A stretch of 64,000 nucleotides of DNA from Protula sp. h YS-2021. Lineage: Eukaryota > Annelida > Polychaeta > Sabellida > Serpulidae. Below are positions 53,751 to 64,000 of the stretch, piece after piece. Where the stretch lies: assembly GCA_949752745.1 (NCBI GenBank), contig OX457028.1:9135389-9199388 (forward strand), in the 5' to 3' direction. Under the pieces are notes generated by a model that saw nothing but the letters and a program-made list of their open reading frames with translations, had not been told where the DNA came from and made no database searches. The translations under genes and the position numbers were made by a program. Position 1 is the first letter of the stretch; the number at the start of each line of letters is the position of its first letter.

Positions 53751-54756
53751 GCTGAAGTACATTTGCACAGCATCATACTTCTCTCGAATTCATCAAGTTT
53801 TTCACAATACTAAGTTTTATATAATAAAAATTTTTTTAACAACGCCAAATATCTGTTTTATCCGCGCGTGAAACTAAAAAAAAAGAAAATCCGGCGAACA
53901 GTTTTGAAGACACAGCCTCAACAGTATCAGGACTTTCCGTGACGTCGACAACATGATACCAAAACGCGTTTATTCAAGTTTTTACCAAATTTCAAAATAC
54001 GGTTATTTTGGCAATTTCTCACGAATCCGAAACAGGGTAAGAATTGGCACATCTGCGCTGTGTGCTCTGTCCATGTGTGAGCTTTTTATACAATCCGATT
54101 TATAGTTTTGGAGACCCAGCCTGGATCAGTCTCAGTAACCGAAAAACAAATGACAGTTCCTAACTCAGAACAAAAACAGGACGTTGCACGCCTTCCACGT
54201 ATGTTTAATCCCGTTTGTACAACATCCCAAACAATCCGGCCTTCGGCGAATATGGCCCGGACAGGACGTTTATGCATTACGCGAACAGCACTATAGAAAC
54301 GGTAAAGTTTCACAAAATTTCAAAATACTGTCAGTTTGACAACTTCTCATAAATGCGAACAACAATACGACATCGCACACATACAAAATATGTTCTATCC
54401 GTATGTTCAACATAATCCGTCCTATAGTTTACGAGCATCATCTGTCCTCACATCACAAAATGCTCTGTTCCTAGAAATGCGGAGCGATTCTGAGGAACTA
54501 TTTTGAGGAACTATTCTGAAGACTATTTTAAAATAGAGTATTTTTTAAAATGTAGGAGGAGCAATTGTCAAACATGGGTGTGGAAAGGGTAGGCTGGATA
54601 TGACTTCAAAAACAAAATCAAATTTTTATGTACTTGAGGTATGCATTACATTTACAGGCGTTCAAAGTCTACCCGCATTCAATACAAAAAGGCCACGCTC
54701 CTGGAACTTTCCTTAACACAGGTTTTATTGTCAGACAATCGCAGGGATAACATTAC
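53751..54756. other. Cyclophilin intron remainder, no gene
   Basis: Contains two loosely similar ~300-bp segments (AAATTTCAAAATACGG...TTTGGCAATTTCTCACGAAT near 53985 and AAATTTCAAAATACTG...TTTGACAACTTCTCATAAAT near 54310). No coding signal. Confidence 0.4.
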
Positions 54757-54973
54757 CTGGCTTCGTGTGTTTCTTTTGGAAGTTCTCATCCGGGAATTTA
54801 TTGCCGTAAATGCTTTTCCCGCCGGTTCCATTGTGGTTTGTGAAGTCTCCGCCTTGGAGCATGAACTCCGGAATCACTCGGTGGAATACGGAACCTTTGT
54901 AGCCGAAGCCCTTCTCGCCAGTGCAGAGGGCGCGGAAATTTTCCGCCGTCTTTGGTACCACATCATCATACAA
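54757..54973 (-). CDS. PPIA: Cyclophilin A, internal exon
   Basis: 217 bp encoding [20 protein letters not shown] through [12 protein letters not shown]. The catalytic Arg (FHRVIPEF), Phe and Gln (FMLQGGDF) are present. Donor CCAG/GTAATG at 54757; acceptor TTTTCAG just before 54973. The acceptor position corresponds to the intron after the conserved Glu in human PPIA (phase 0). The first exon (expected VFFDI...GR..FE) was not found within the window up to 57 kb on this strand; it may lie further up or be interrupted by repeats. The intron to the last exon is 2033 bp. Confidence 0.9.
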
Positions 54974-55060
54974 CTGAAAAGTGAACGTCATCATACAACT
55001 GAAAAATAAACATCACACAACTGGAAAGTAAACATCGTACAACTGAAAAGTAAACATTAT
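54966..55060. repeat. Tandem duplication over the cyclophilin splice acceptor
   Basis: Four copies of a ~22-bp word (CATACAACTGAAAAGTGAAC and variants). On the minus strand it repeats the acceptor TTTTCAG/TTGTATGATG itself, giving a ladder of candidate 3' splice sites upstream of the exon. Confidence 0.7.
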
Positions 55061-55084
55061 CCACAGTGAAACACACACACTAAA

Positions 55085-55785
55085 GGCCTTCGTCGCTCTA
55101 TGGTCAACTCGGCACCTTGCCAACTCGGCACCTGACCAACTCGACACTTTTTGGTTAACAAGGCACCCACCAACTCGGCACCCGCCTTGCCAACTCGGCA
55201 CCTGGGTATACCAACTCGGCAACCATTATAACACTTATTTTTTAAAACCCTGACACTATCTTTTTGTGACAAAAATGCAATTACTCTCGTAAATGACGTG
55301 CCCAAGGCAAGTATTTAATCTCTTTCATCACAATAATAGAGACCACTTGAGGAAAGCCTGTGATTTTCTTTGTTGTTTTTATTGCAATTAAGTACATGTC
55401 AGAGATCGGCCTTTTATTCATTTCATCGCAATATTACAGAACGATTCAAAAGCCGGAGATTCCCTTTTTTGTTTTGTATTGAAGTGCCATAGTTTCCCTG
55501 GTAAATTGCAGTTCCTATTTGAGGGTATAATTGCAATTGGAGTAATATTTGATAAACAAAGTGATTGGTTTGCACTTGATTGAGTAATTTACGGCGTAAC
55601 CTGTGACAAGCCTTTGTGATTGCTTCGGCTGTATAGCTCGAAGGTATTAAAAGGGATGTTTTGTGAAAGAAAGAACTCCCTGAGGATAACTACGATTTGT
55701 GAAATAAGCGTAGGATTGCTGCAATTTGAAAAATAGACTTCGGATAATTGCGTTTTTCGGATAATTTGTTTTTCAGCGCACTAAG
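55085..55785. other. Intron or spacer with CCAACTCGGCACC repeats
   Basis: 55110-55225 has about seven copies of CCAACTCGGCACC(TG) with spacers. 55330-55700 shows no recognisable gene. Confidence 0.5.
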
Positions 55786-55980
55786 ATGCCATTGGATAAA
55801 TGTCTTTACTGCAAAGAGGTTCTTAGACCTCGTCAGCAGATCGTGAATTGTATTAACTGTTCTAAATTGCAACATAGGACATACTTCACGGGAATTTCTC
55901 AGACGGATTATCACGCTGCGAAAAGAGGTTGCCTACATGCATTTTATAATTTGACAGTGAAAATAAGAATCAAACAGTAA
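55786..55980 (+). CDS. Possible first exon of a Cys/His zinc-finger gene
   Basis: ATG at 55786 gives MPLDKCLYCKEVLRPRQQIV followed by NCINCSKLQHRTYFTGIS: CxxC...CxxC...HR spacing as in the N-terminal finger of FLYWCH-type and related proteins I recall from molluscs. The coding likeness stops at about residue 46 (AAKRG), where AAGAG/GTTGCC could be a splice donor. It may also be a retroelement piece. Weak. Confidence 0.3.
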   Translation: MPLDKCLYCKEVLRPRQQIVNCINCSKLQHRTYFTGISQTDYHAAKRGCLHAFYNLTVKIRIKQ

Positions 55981-56099
55981 GAATGGTAATATTATTGAGT
56001 TGCAGTTCATGGTATTTCTATTATTGGAATTGCAATTAATAACTAATAAACTGGCGTGCCATTTTAACAAGCAAACCAAAAAAGTGAAAATAAAAACTA

Positions 56100-56470
56100 G
56101 AGCCTCAGTAAGGCATGATCCCCCGTGAAGCAGTAAAAGTAAAATGAGGTCAAGTCACGCTGCAAGGTTTCAGGTTCTACGACAGTCCCCTCTATGACAA
56201 GTCGGCCGGACAAAACATCGTCTCACGGCTAAGTTCAAGCCAAAAAATTCGCCATTTTTGACAATTTCCCACGACGTCAATTTTTGGCCGATTTTGACAA
56301 TAATGCCACGATGCATATCTTCAATAGATATATTTTCACCAAGCAAGGTTTCAGGTTCCTATGACAAACCCTTCTATGAGAAGTCGGCCGGACAAAACTT
56401 AGTACTTTTTGCGGACAGACAGACGGACGAGTTCATAACTATCCCTCCGTTTCAAGAGGGATAACAAAAC
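56100..56470. repeat. Helitron/SINE-like repeat copies
   Basis: Two related segments (AAGGTTTCAGGTTCTACGAC and AAGGTTTCAGGTTCCTATGA, each followed by AGTCGGCCGGACAAAAC), ending in GGACAGACAGACGGAC and TTTCAAGAGGGATAA. No gene. Confidence 0.55.
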
Positions 56471-56486
56471 TTTACGAATTGTAATA

Positions 56487-56950
56487 CTAGAGCGGCCAGT
56501 GCACACAAAACATGAGTACAGGTTTATATTATACACTTTCAATCGATACCTACTTCATTTCTTGTGTTTGTAAACAAAAACAAATGTCTCCCCTACTAAA
56601 CCCATGACTTCCCCCCCCCCCCCCCACAAAAAAAAAGAAAATCCCTTTTTTCAATTACTGAAATAAAATATTCATTTCTGCAAACATAACCTTAATTCAT
56701 TGTAAAAAAAAAACTCAAAACTAGAGCGGCCAGTGCACACAAAACATAGGAGTACAGGCTCATGTTATACACTTTCAGTCGATACCTACTTAGTTTGTTT
56801 TTGTGAACAAAAACAAATGTCTCCCCGACTAAACCCATGACCTCCCCCCCTCCCCCCCAAGAAAAAAAATCCTTTTTTTTCAATTACTGAAATAAAATAT
56901 TCATTTCTGCAAACCTAACCTTAATTCATTATAAAAAACTCAAAATAAAC
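56487..56950. repeat. Dispersed repeat, copies 2 and 3
   Basis: Tandem pair (56487-56700, 56722-56945) of the repeat seen at 24097-24300, each beginning ACTAGAGCGGCCAGTGCACAC and containing a C run after AAACCCATGAC. Confidence 0.75.
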
Positions 56951-57316
56951 CACACAAATGGTGGTCACGAAAACAGATACAAATGGACGTCTTTTTTCAT
57001 CCGAGTCTGGAAGGTGGTCGCTAAAACGGGTTTTACTGTAGGCCCTTCTCATCCAGATCTGAAGTTGGTCATTATAGTAGTTTTACTGTACGTTATATTT
57101 TTATCCGGGTCTGGAAGTTGGTCAAGACAGGCAGGTTTTACCGTACGTCTTTTTACCCGAACTTGGAAGGGGTCACGACGAACGGGTCTTACTTTTTATC
57201 CAGGTCTTGAAGGTGGTCGGGATTTTTTTTTGTTAACCATCATCCTCCACACGCCTCCCCCCCTACCCCAGCTATTTAATATAGGTCCGACTATAAACAC
57301 AACTCTAACCCTTTTA
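56951..57316. repeat. ~45-bp minisatellite and low-copy sequence
   Basis: Copies of GTCTGGAAGGTGGTCGCTAA as at 24330-24493, followed at 57240 by sequence resembling 36430-36540. Confidence 0.65.
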
Positions 57317-57366
57317 CAGTGTTGCCACGGAGTCATCAAAAAAAAAAGGATAAAAAAAAGGATAAA
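57317..57366. mobile_element. End of an A-rich CAGTGTTGCCAC element (left of insertion)
   Basis: CAGTGTTGCCACGGAGTC followed by AAAAAGGATAAAAAAAAGGA, the same as the left end of the element at 44334. It is cut by the Helentron-like insertion; its continuation (AAAAGGATAAATTTGGGG...AAGTATGAA) lies at 62005-62038. Confidence 0.8.
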
Positions 57367-57609
57367 CAAGTTTGTCCAAGGACAAAGTCCCAGCTTACGA
57401 AAAGCAATAAGACCGATTCGCGCGTGCATGAGCAAGGGAATTTCCCTGAAAATTTGGGCTTCAAAAGATGAGACGGCAAAAGGCTAGCTCAATAATTAAT
57501 TTAGCACAGGACCAGAACATAGACCGATAAATACATACAAAGATTTGTTTCCCAGAAAAATGGGAAACAGATTTTTGTATCTCTGGTAGACTGGATAGTC
57601 TGTCAGAGA

Positions 57610-58668
57610 TACCTTCGAACAACGCTCGCATTTCGGACCAGTGCGCATATTTATGTAGCTTGCCTCGATGCGCGGTTCTTATTCAGACAAGTGCGCATGT
57701 TTATTTAATTTGCGTTGATGCGCGGCTCTCATTTTGGAACAGTGCGCATGTTTATTTGACTTGTGTTGATGCGCGGTTCGCATTTCGGATCAGCACGCAT
57801 GTTTATTTACCTTTTGTTGATCAGCGGTTCTTATTTCGGATCGGTGCCCATGTTTATTTACCTTGTGTTGATGTGCGGTTCTTATTTCGGATCAGTGGGC
57901 ATGTTTGTTCACCTTGTGTTGATGTGCGGTTCTTATTTCGGACCAATGCGCAAGTTTATTTAACTTGCGTCGATGCGCGGTTCTTATTCCAGACCAATGC
58001 GCATGTTTATTTTAATTGCGTTGATGAGCGGTACTTATTTTGGACAAGTGCACAAGTTTCCTTAGGTTGCCTTGATGCGCGGTTCGTATTTCGGACCAGT
58101 TTGCATGTTTATTTAACTTGCGTCGATGCACGGTGCTTATTTTGGACCTTTACATATGTTTATGTAACTTGCGTTGGTGCGCGGTTTGCATTTCGGACCA
58201 GTGCGCATGTTTATTCAACTTGCGTTGATGAGCAGTTCGAATTTTGGACCATTCCCAATGTTTACTTAACTTGCGTTGATGCGCGCTTCGAATTTCGGAC
58301 CAGTGCGCATGTTTATTTAACTTGCGTTGATGCGCGGTGCTTATTTTGGACCAGTGCAAATGTTTATTTAACATGCGTCGATGCGCGGTTCTTATTTCAG
58401 GCCAATGCGCATATTTCTTTAACTTGAGTTGATGCACGGTTCTTATTCTGGACCAGTGCACATGTTTATTTAAGTGCTGTTGATGCGTAGTTCTTATTTT
58501 GAATAGTGCGCATGTTATTTAAGTTGCGTTAATGCATAGTTCGCATTTCGAACCAGTGCGCATGTTTATTTAACTTGCGTTGATGTACGGTGCTTATTTT
58601 GGTCCAGTGTGCTTGCTTATCTAGTTTGTGTTGATGTGCGGTTCGCATTTCGGACCAGTGCGCGTGTT
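57610..58668. repeat. 51-bp satellite, array 3
   Basis: About 21 units; same consensus as at 24925 and 32064. Reads open for 255 residues on the plus strand purely because of the 17-codon period. Confidence 0.9.
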
Positions 58669-58669
58669 T

Positions 58670-59031
58670 TTAACACTTGACAAGCCTGTGGCCTGCAAGG
58701 GTTTTTTTAATTTGTGCGAGCAGCCGTTGGTATCTTTTTTTCTTGACTGATCAGATTTCTTGCCATGTGAAACAGTGTATTTTTGCAAGTAAATGCGAAG
58801 CATTTCACGCACAGCACAGAACACACAGTTGCTCAGCTTTGTGTGAGCTCTCACTGCGTAAATAGATAACACGGTGTATGCCTGATCAGTCAATAAAACC
58901 TTAAGTCAACAAAAACCAAACACTACTCGGCTTATAAGACGTTTTCAAGCTGTGTTGTTTGCAATATATTATTCAAGAAATAACCCACTGAAGGAAGTAT
59001 TTTTGCGTTTTAATTTTTGTCAAGTGTTTAA
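58670..59031. mobile_element. Possible short MITE in the 51-bp array
   Basis: A 360-bp non-satellite insert bounded by AACACTTGACAA and TTGTCAAGTGTT inverted repeats (about 58672 and 59018) with TTAA at both edges. The satellite resumes at about 59055 after a small palindrome (CATTTCGTTAGCGAAATG). No transposase. Confidence 0.45.
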
Positions 59032-59054
59032 CATTTCGTTAGCGAAATGAGGTT

Positions 59055-60140
59055 TAGTTTTAACTTGCATTAATGCTCGGTTCCCATTTCTGACCAGTGT
59101 GTTGGTTTATTTAGCTTGCGTTGATGAGTGGTTCGCATTTTCCACCAGTGCGCATGTTTATTTAACTTGTGTTGATGCGTGGTTCGCATTTTGGACCAGT
59201 GCGCATATTTATTTAACTTGTGTTGATGCGCGGTAATTATTTTGGACCAGTGCAAATTTTTATTTAACTTGCGCTGATGTGCGGTTCGCATTTCGGACCA
59301 GTGTACTTGTTTCTTTAGGTTGCGTTGATGCGCGGTTCGCATTTCGGACCAGTGCGCAGGTTTATTTAACTTGCGTTGACACGCGATTTGCATTTCGGAC
59401 CAGTTTGTATGTTTATTTAAGTCCCGTCGATGCCCGACTCTTATGTCTATTCAATTTGCGTCGATTCATGGTTCTTTCTTCGGACCACTGCGTATGTTTG
59501 CTTAACTTGCGCTGATGCGCGGTTCTCATTTCGGACCACTGCGCATGTCTATTCAACTTGTGTCGATGTATGGTTCTTTTTTCGGACAAGTGCGCATGTT
59601 TGTTTAACTTGCGTTGATGTGCGGTGCTTATTACGAACCAGTTCGCATGTTTATTTAACTTCCGTCGGTGCGCAGTTCGTATTTCGGGCCATTGCAAATG
59701 TATATTTAACTTGTGTTGATGCGTGGTTCTCATTTCAGACCACTGCGCATGTTTCTTTGGGTTGCGTTGATGCGCGGTTCTTTTTTCGGACCAGTGCGGA
59801 TATTTACTTAACTTTGTGTTGATGCGCGGTTCGCATTTCTGACCACTGCGCGTGTTTATTTAACTTGTCTCGATGTGTGGTTCGCATTTCGGACCACTGC
59901 GCATTTCTATTCAACTTGCGTCGATGCGTGGTTCATTTTTTTCTGACCCGTGCGCATGTTTATTTAACTTGCGTTAATGCGCGGTGCTTAATTTGGACCA
60001 GTTCGCATGTTTATTTGTCTTCCGTCGATGCGCGGTTCACATTTCGGACCAATGCGCATGTCTATTTAACTTGCATCGATGCGCAGTCGATTTCCGGTTG
60101 TTAAATCTGACTATTGTGCAAGTTCATTTAACTTGCGTTT
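59055..60140. repeat. 51-bp satellite, array 4
   Basis: About 21 units continuing the array interrupted at 58669. Confidence 0.9.
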
Positions 60141-60149
60141 ACGTGCTGT

Positions 60150-61915
60150 AGGAGATTCATTTAATTTTTTTTTCAAAAATTCCGAAAAAAAATTCAAAAG
60201 TTTTCCAATTCACTCAAAAAGCACAAGCCGTATGCATGACCCCTAGAGACGGCTCATATCAAAAATAAATGAAATCTGATAAAAACTGTAGGAGGAAATG
60301 CATTTTGAAGTTTTTTTCTTCAAAAATTCCCCCAAAATTCCCTGATCGACTCAAAAAGCACAGGCCGTATTCACGACACCCTAAACATGCCTCAGCCCCA
60401 AAATAAATGACATCTAATCAAAACTGTAGGAGAAGATGCATTTTGAGGTATTTTCATCAAAAATTCCCCCAAAAGTAAAAAATTCCCAAGTCGAGTCAAA
60501 CAGCACAAGCCGTATGCCCGACCCACCTAAGGATGCCTCATAACAAAAATAAATGAAATCGGTTCAATACTGTAGGGGGAAATGCACTTTGAAGTTTTTT
60601 CTTCAAAAACTCTCTAAAAATACAAAAATTGCCCGATCGACTAAAAAAGCACAAGCCGTATGCACGACCCCTTAGGGGTGCCTCACACCAAAAATAAATG
60701 ACATCGGATAAAAAATGTAGAAGGAGATACGTTTTAAAATTTTCTTCAAAAATTCGCCAAAAATTCAAAAATCACCCGATCGACTAAAAAAGTACAAACC
60801 GCATGCATGACCGCTTAGGGATGCTTCATACAAAAAATAAACGACATCGACTCAAAATTGTAGGAGTAGATGCATTTTGAATTATTTTCGAGATTTCTGC
60901 TTCAAAAATTCCCCCAAAAATACAAAAATTGTTCGATCGACTAAAAAAGCACAAGCCGTACGCATGACCCTTTAGGGGTGCCTCATACCAAACATAAATG
61001 ACATCGGGTCAAAAATGCAGGAGGAGATACATTTTAAAATTTTTTCTTCAAAAATTCGCCAAAAATTCAAAAATCACCCGATCGACTAAAAAAGCACAAA
61101 CCGTATGCATGACCGCTTAGGGATGCCTCATACAAAAAATAAACGACATCGACTCAGAATTGTAGGAGTAGGTGCATTTTGAATTATTTTCGAGATTTTT
61201 GCTTCAAAAATTCCCCAAAAAATACAAAAATTGTTCGATCGACTAAAAAAGCACAAGCCGTATGCATGACCCTTTAGGGGTGCCTCATACCAAAAATAAA
61301 TGACATCGGGTCAAAAATGCAGGAGGAGATACATTTTAAATTTTTTTTTTCAAAAATTCGCCAAAAATTACCCGATCGACTAGAAAAGCACAAGCCGTAT
61401 GCACGACCCCTTAGGGATGCCTCACACCAAAACTAAATGACATCGGATGAAAAATGTAGAAGGAGATACGTTTTAAAATTTTTTCTTCAAAAATTCGCCA
61501 AAAATTCAAAAATCACCCGATCGACTAAAAAAGCACAAACCGTATGCATGACCGCTTAGGGATGCCTCATACAAAAAATAAACGACATCGACTCAGAATT
61601 GTAGGAGTAGGTGCATTTTGAATTATTTTCGAGATTTTTGCTCCAAAAATTCCCCCCAAAATACAAAAATTGTTCGGTCGACTAAAAAAGCACAAGCCGT
61701 ATGCATGACCCTTTAGGGGTGCCTCATACCAAAAATAAATGACATTGGGTCAAAAATGCAGGAGGAGATACATTTTAAAATTTTTTCTTCAAAAATTCGC
61801 CAAAAATCACCCGATCGACTAGAAAAGCACAAGCCGTATGCACGACCCCTTAGGGATGCCTCACACCAAACATAAATGACATCGGATCAAAATTGTAGGA
61901 GGAGATGCATTTTGA
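60150..61915. repeat. ~146-bp satellite with higher-order units
   Basis: About twelve units sharing CGATCGACTAAAAAAGCACA, AGCCGTATGCATGACC, TTAGGGATGCCTCATACCAA and AAATAAATGACATCGG. From about 60780 two unit types alternate; a three-unit block including AATTATTTTCGAGATTTTTG recurs nearly unchanged (about 61030-61330 and 61470-61770), indicating recent block duplication. Confidence 0.9.
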
Positions 61916-62004
61916 AACAAAGTTTACTAAATAAACAACTAACTAACGGACGCCACCGCAAACCGATAGGAATACCCCAGCTAACGTGTAACGTAAGCTG
62001 GGCT
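61916..62004 (+). other. Helentron-like 3' terminal region with hairpin
   Basis: CTAACGGACGCCACCGCAAA resembles GGGACGGACGACACTTGCCC at 51590. The terminal hairpin 61976-62002 (one A-A mismatch) is followed by CTAAAAA. Confidence 0.65.
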
Positions 62005-62038
62005 AAAAAGGATAAATTTGGGGAAAAAAAGTATGAAA

Positions 62039-64000
62039 CAAGCATGTCCAGGGACATGGTGACCAGCCGTGACCTACAGAATATATATCCAAGAATCACA
62101 GACAAAATCATGATCAAATTCGCAGACAGCGGTTACGAAAAAAGCCGTAACTGAATGGAGAAAATATTCGCTCACTTGATCGGTGTAGTTGTGGCTGATG
62201 AGGAGTCATTCTTTCAATTCTTTCATAAGGCGAAAAAATTAAAAATGCCCCCCATTTGGCCAATTTTTGGTGGATCGCCAAAATGAGTAATTTTTCAAAA
62301 GAGGCCTAGCTAGTGAGTATTCGTGCAAAATTTGAAGAAAATCTGATCAAAACTGTGGGAGAAGCATTTTGAAAATTGGCAACCACAAAATTACAAATGT
62401 CCCCCATTTAGCCAATTTTGGGCGGATCACCAAAAAGAGCAAATTTTCAAGAGAGGTCTACCCAGAGAACAAGTATCCAAAATCGGAAAAGAATCAGATC
62501 AAAATTGTGGGAGAAAAAGCAATTTGAAAATTTGACACCAAAATTTTTTAAAATGTCCCCCATTTGGCCAATTTTTGGCGGATTGCCAAAATGAGTAATT
62601 TTTCAAAAGAGGCCTACATAGGGAATATTCGTGCAAAAGTTGAAGAAAATCTGACCAAAATTGTGGGATAAGAAGCATTTTGAAAATTGGCAACCACAAA
62701 ATTACAAATGTCCCCCATTTGGAAAATTTTTGGTGGATCGCCAAAACGAGTAATTTTTCAAGAGAGGTCTACCTAGAGAACAACTATCCAAAATTGGAAA
62801 GGAATCCTATCAAAATTGTGGGAGAAGAAGCAATTTGAAAATTTGACACCAAAAAATAAAAAAATGTCCCCCATTTGGCCAATTTTTGGCGGATCGCCAA
62901 AATGAGTAATTTTTCAAAAGAGGTTAACCCAGGGAATATTGGTGCAAAATTTGAAGAAAATCTGATCAAAATTGTGGGAGAAGAAGCATTTTGAAAATTG
63001 GCAACCACAAAATTACAAATGGCAACCACAAAATTTGGCCAATTTTTGGCGGATCGCCAAAAAGAGTAATTTTTCAAGAGAGATCTATCTTGAGAACAAC
63101 TATCAAAAATTGAAAAGGAATCCGATCAAAATTGTGCGAGAAGAAGCAATTTGAAAATTGTAAACCAAAAAATTTGAAAATGTCCCCCATTTGGCCAATT
63201 TGTGGCGGGTCGCCAAAATAAGTAATTTTTCAAAAGAGGTCTACCTAGGGAATATGGTGCAAAATTTGAAGAAAATCTGATCAAAATTGTGGGAGAAAAA
63301 GCATTTTGAAAATTAGCAACCACAAAATTACAAATGTCCCCCATTTGGCCAATTTTTGGCGGATCGCCAAAAAAAGTAATTTTTCAAGAGAGGTCTACCT
63401 TGAGAACAACCAACAAAAATTGAAAAGGAATCCGATTAAAATTGTGCGAGAAGAAGCAATTTGACACCAAAAAATTAAAAAATGTCCCCCATTTGGCCAA
63501 TTTTTGGCGGATCGCCAAAATGAGTAAATTTTCAAAAGAGGTCTACCTAAGGAATATTCTGGCAAAATTTGAAGAAAATCTGATCAAAATTGTGGGAGAA
63601 GAAGCATTTTGAAAATTGGCAACCACAAAATTACAAATGTCCCCCATTTGGCCAATTTTTGGCGGATCGCCAAAATGAGTAATTTTTCAAGAGAGATCTA
63701 TCTTGAGAACAACTATCAAAAATTGAAAAGGAATCCGATCAAAATTGTGCGAGAAGAAGCAATTTGAAAATTGTAAACCAAAAAATTTGAAAATGTCCCC
63801 CATTTGGCCAATTTGTGGCGGGTCGCCAAAATAAGTAATTTTTCAAAAGAGGTCTACCTAGGGAATATGGGTGCAAAATTTGAAGAAAATCTGATCAAAA
63901 TTGTGGGAGAAAAGGCATTTTGAAAATTAGCAACCACAAAATTACAAATGTCCCCCATTTGGCCAATTTTTGGCGGATCGCCAAAAAAGTAATTTTTCAA
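62039..64000 (+). mobile_element. Helentron-like element, runs off the window
   Basis: Starts CAAG plus palindrome CATGTCCAGGGACATG (62043-62058) and GTGACCAGCCGTGACC, inserted at the A tract of AGTATGAAA in the same A-rich transposon. The core is the ~155-bp satellite. The right end is outside the window. Confidence 0.6.
62236..64000. repeat. ~155-bp satellite, array 2
   Basis: About eleven units, less diverged than those at 33285-36290, same consensus (GGCCAATTTTTGGCGGATCG, CAAAATTGTGGGAGAAGAAG). Dimeric pattern: CATTTTG and CAATTTG units alternate. A ~620-bp block is nearly repeated (about 63040-63310 and 63670-63940). Confidence 0.9.

Larger units (their letters stand above)
57367..62004 (+). 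mobile_element. Complete Helentron-like non-autonomous element
   Basis: Begins CAAG and palindrome TTTGTCCAAGGACAAA (57371-57386); ends with hairpin CCCAGCT-a-ACGT-gta-ACGT-a-AGCTGGG and CT (61976-62004). The flanks join to rebuild the A-rich element known intact at 44334-44410, so both boundaries are defined by an empty site; insertion lies within an A tract (a T-T site on the other strand) without clear duplication, as for Helentrons. The core is 51-bp satellite, then a ~146-bp satellite. No protein encoded. Confidence 0.75.

Noticed and set aside
54641..55009. 122-residue plus-strand frame over the cyclophilin exon
   Set aside because: Antisense shadow of the conserved exon.
57660..58427. 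255-residue open frame with repeated HVYLTCVDA words
   Set aside because: It is 51-bp satellite read in frame; 51 is a multiple of three and the array is openly non-coding and mobile.

Overview
The window is invertebrate nuclear DNA, most probably from a mollusc. This rests on a split cyclophilin gene whose intron follows codon-phase rules, TATA-box promoters, AATAAA signals, several LINE families, SINE-like pieces with a TTTAACGACAC core (a motif I associate with molluscan repeats), Helentron-like repeats and many satellites. Only one ordinary host gene is clear; almost everything else is mobile or virus-derived.

Layout. 1-7730: the right part of a Polinton (Maverick)/adintovirus-like element, with eleven tightly packed minus-strand genes and one divergent plus-strand gene. 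It encodes a retroviral-type integrase with a chromodomain, a packaging ATPase broken by one homopolymer frameshift, capsid/core-like proteins, zinc-binding proteins and an acidic protein with two CARD-like segments. Major capsid protein, protease and polymerase B are not seen and may lie to the left. 7.9-11 kb: tandem repeats, hairpin repeats and ACGTC-rich repeats. 12.35-12.95 kb: a TTAA-flanked MITE. 14205-19152: a complete Polinton-type non-autonomous element with 1.4-1.6 kb inverted repeats, AG...CT ends and a perfect 6-bp target duplication (TACGTT). It carries a PC4-like transcription cofactor gene, a truncated PC4 relative and a zinc-finger/acidic gene with two compensating frameshifts. 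19.8-24 kb: LINE and SINE debris.

24.5-36.4 kb: a Helentron-like element made largely of 51-bp and about 155-bp tandem repeats, split by a 6.8-kb L1/Tx1-like LINE (25291-32058). The LINE has an inverted 5' part and carries a NADAR (YbiA-like) domain. 38.9-51.6 kb: satellites. A 114-bp satellite is interrupted by a 4.9-kb terminal-inverted-repeat element (44334-49237), which itself contains a second element of the same style (44925-48846). 52.5-55 kb: two exons of cyclophilin A on the minus strand. 57.3-64 kb: a complete Helentron-like element (57367-62004) inserted in an A-rich transposon, followed by a second copy running off the window.

How parts relate. The integrase of the first element is the kind of enzyme that could mobilise Polinton-type ends such as those of the 14.2-19.2 kb element, which lacks its own integrase; their pairing is inference. 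Most long open frames in the satellite regions exist only because the repeat period (51 or 114 bp) is a multiple of three.
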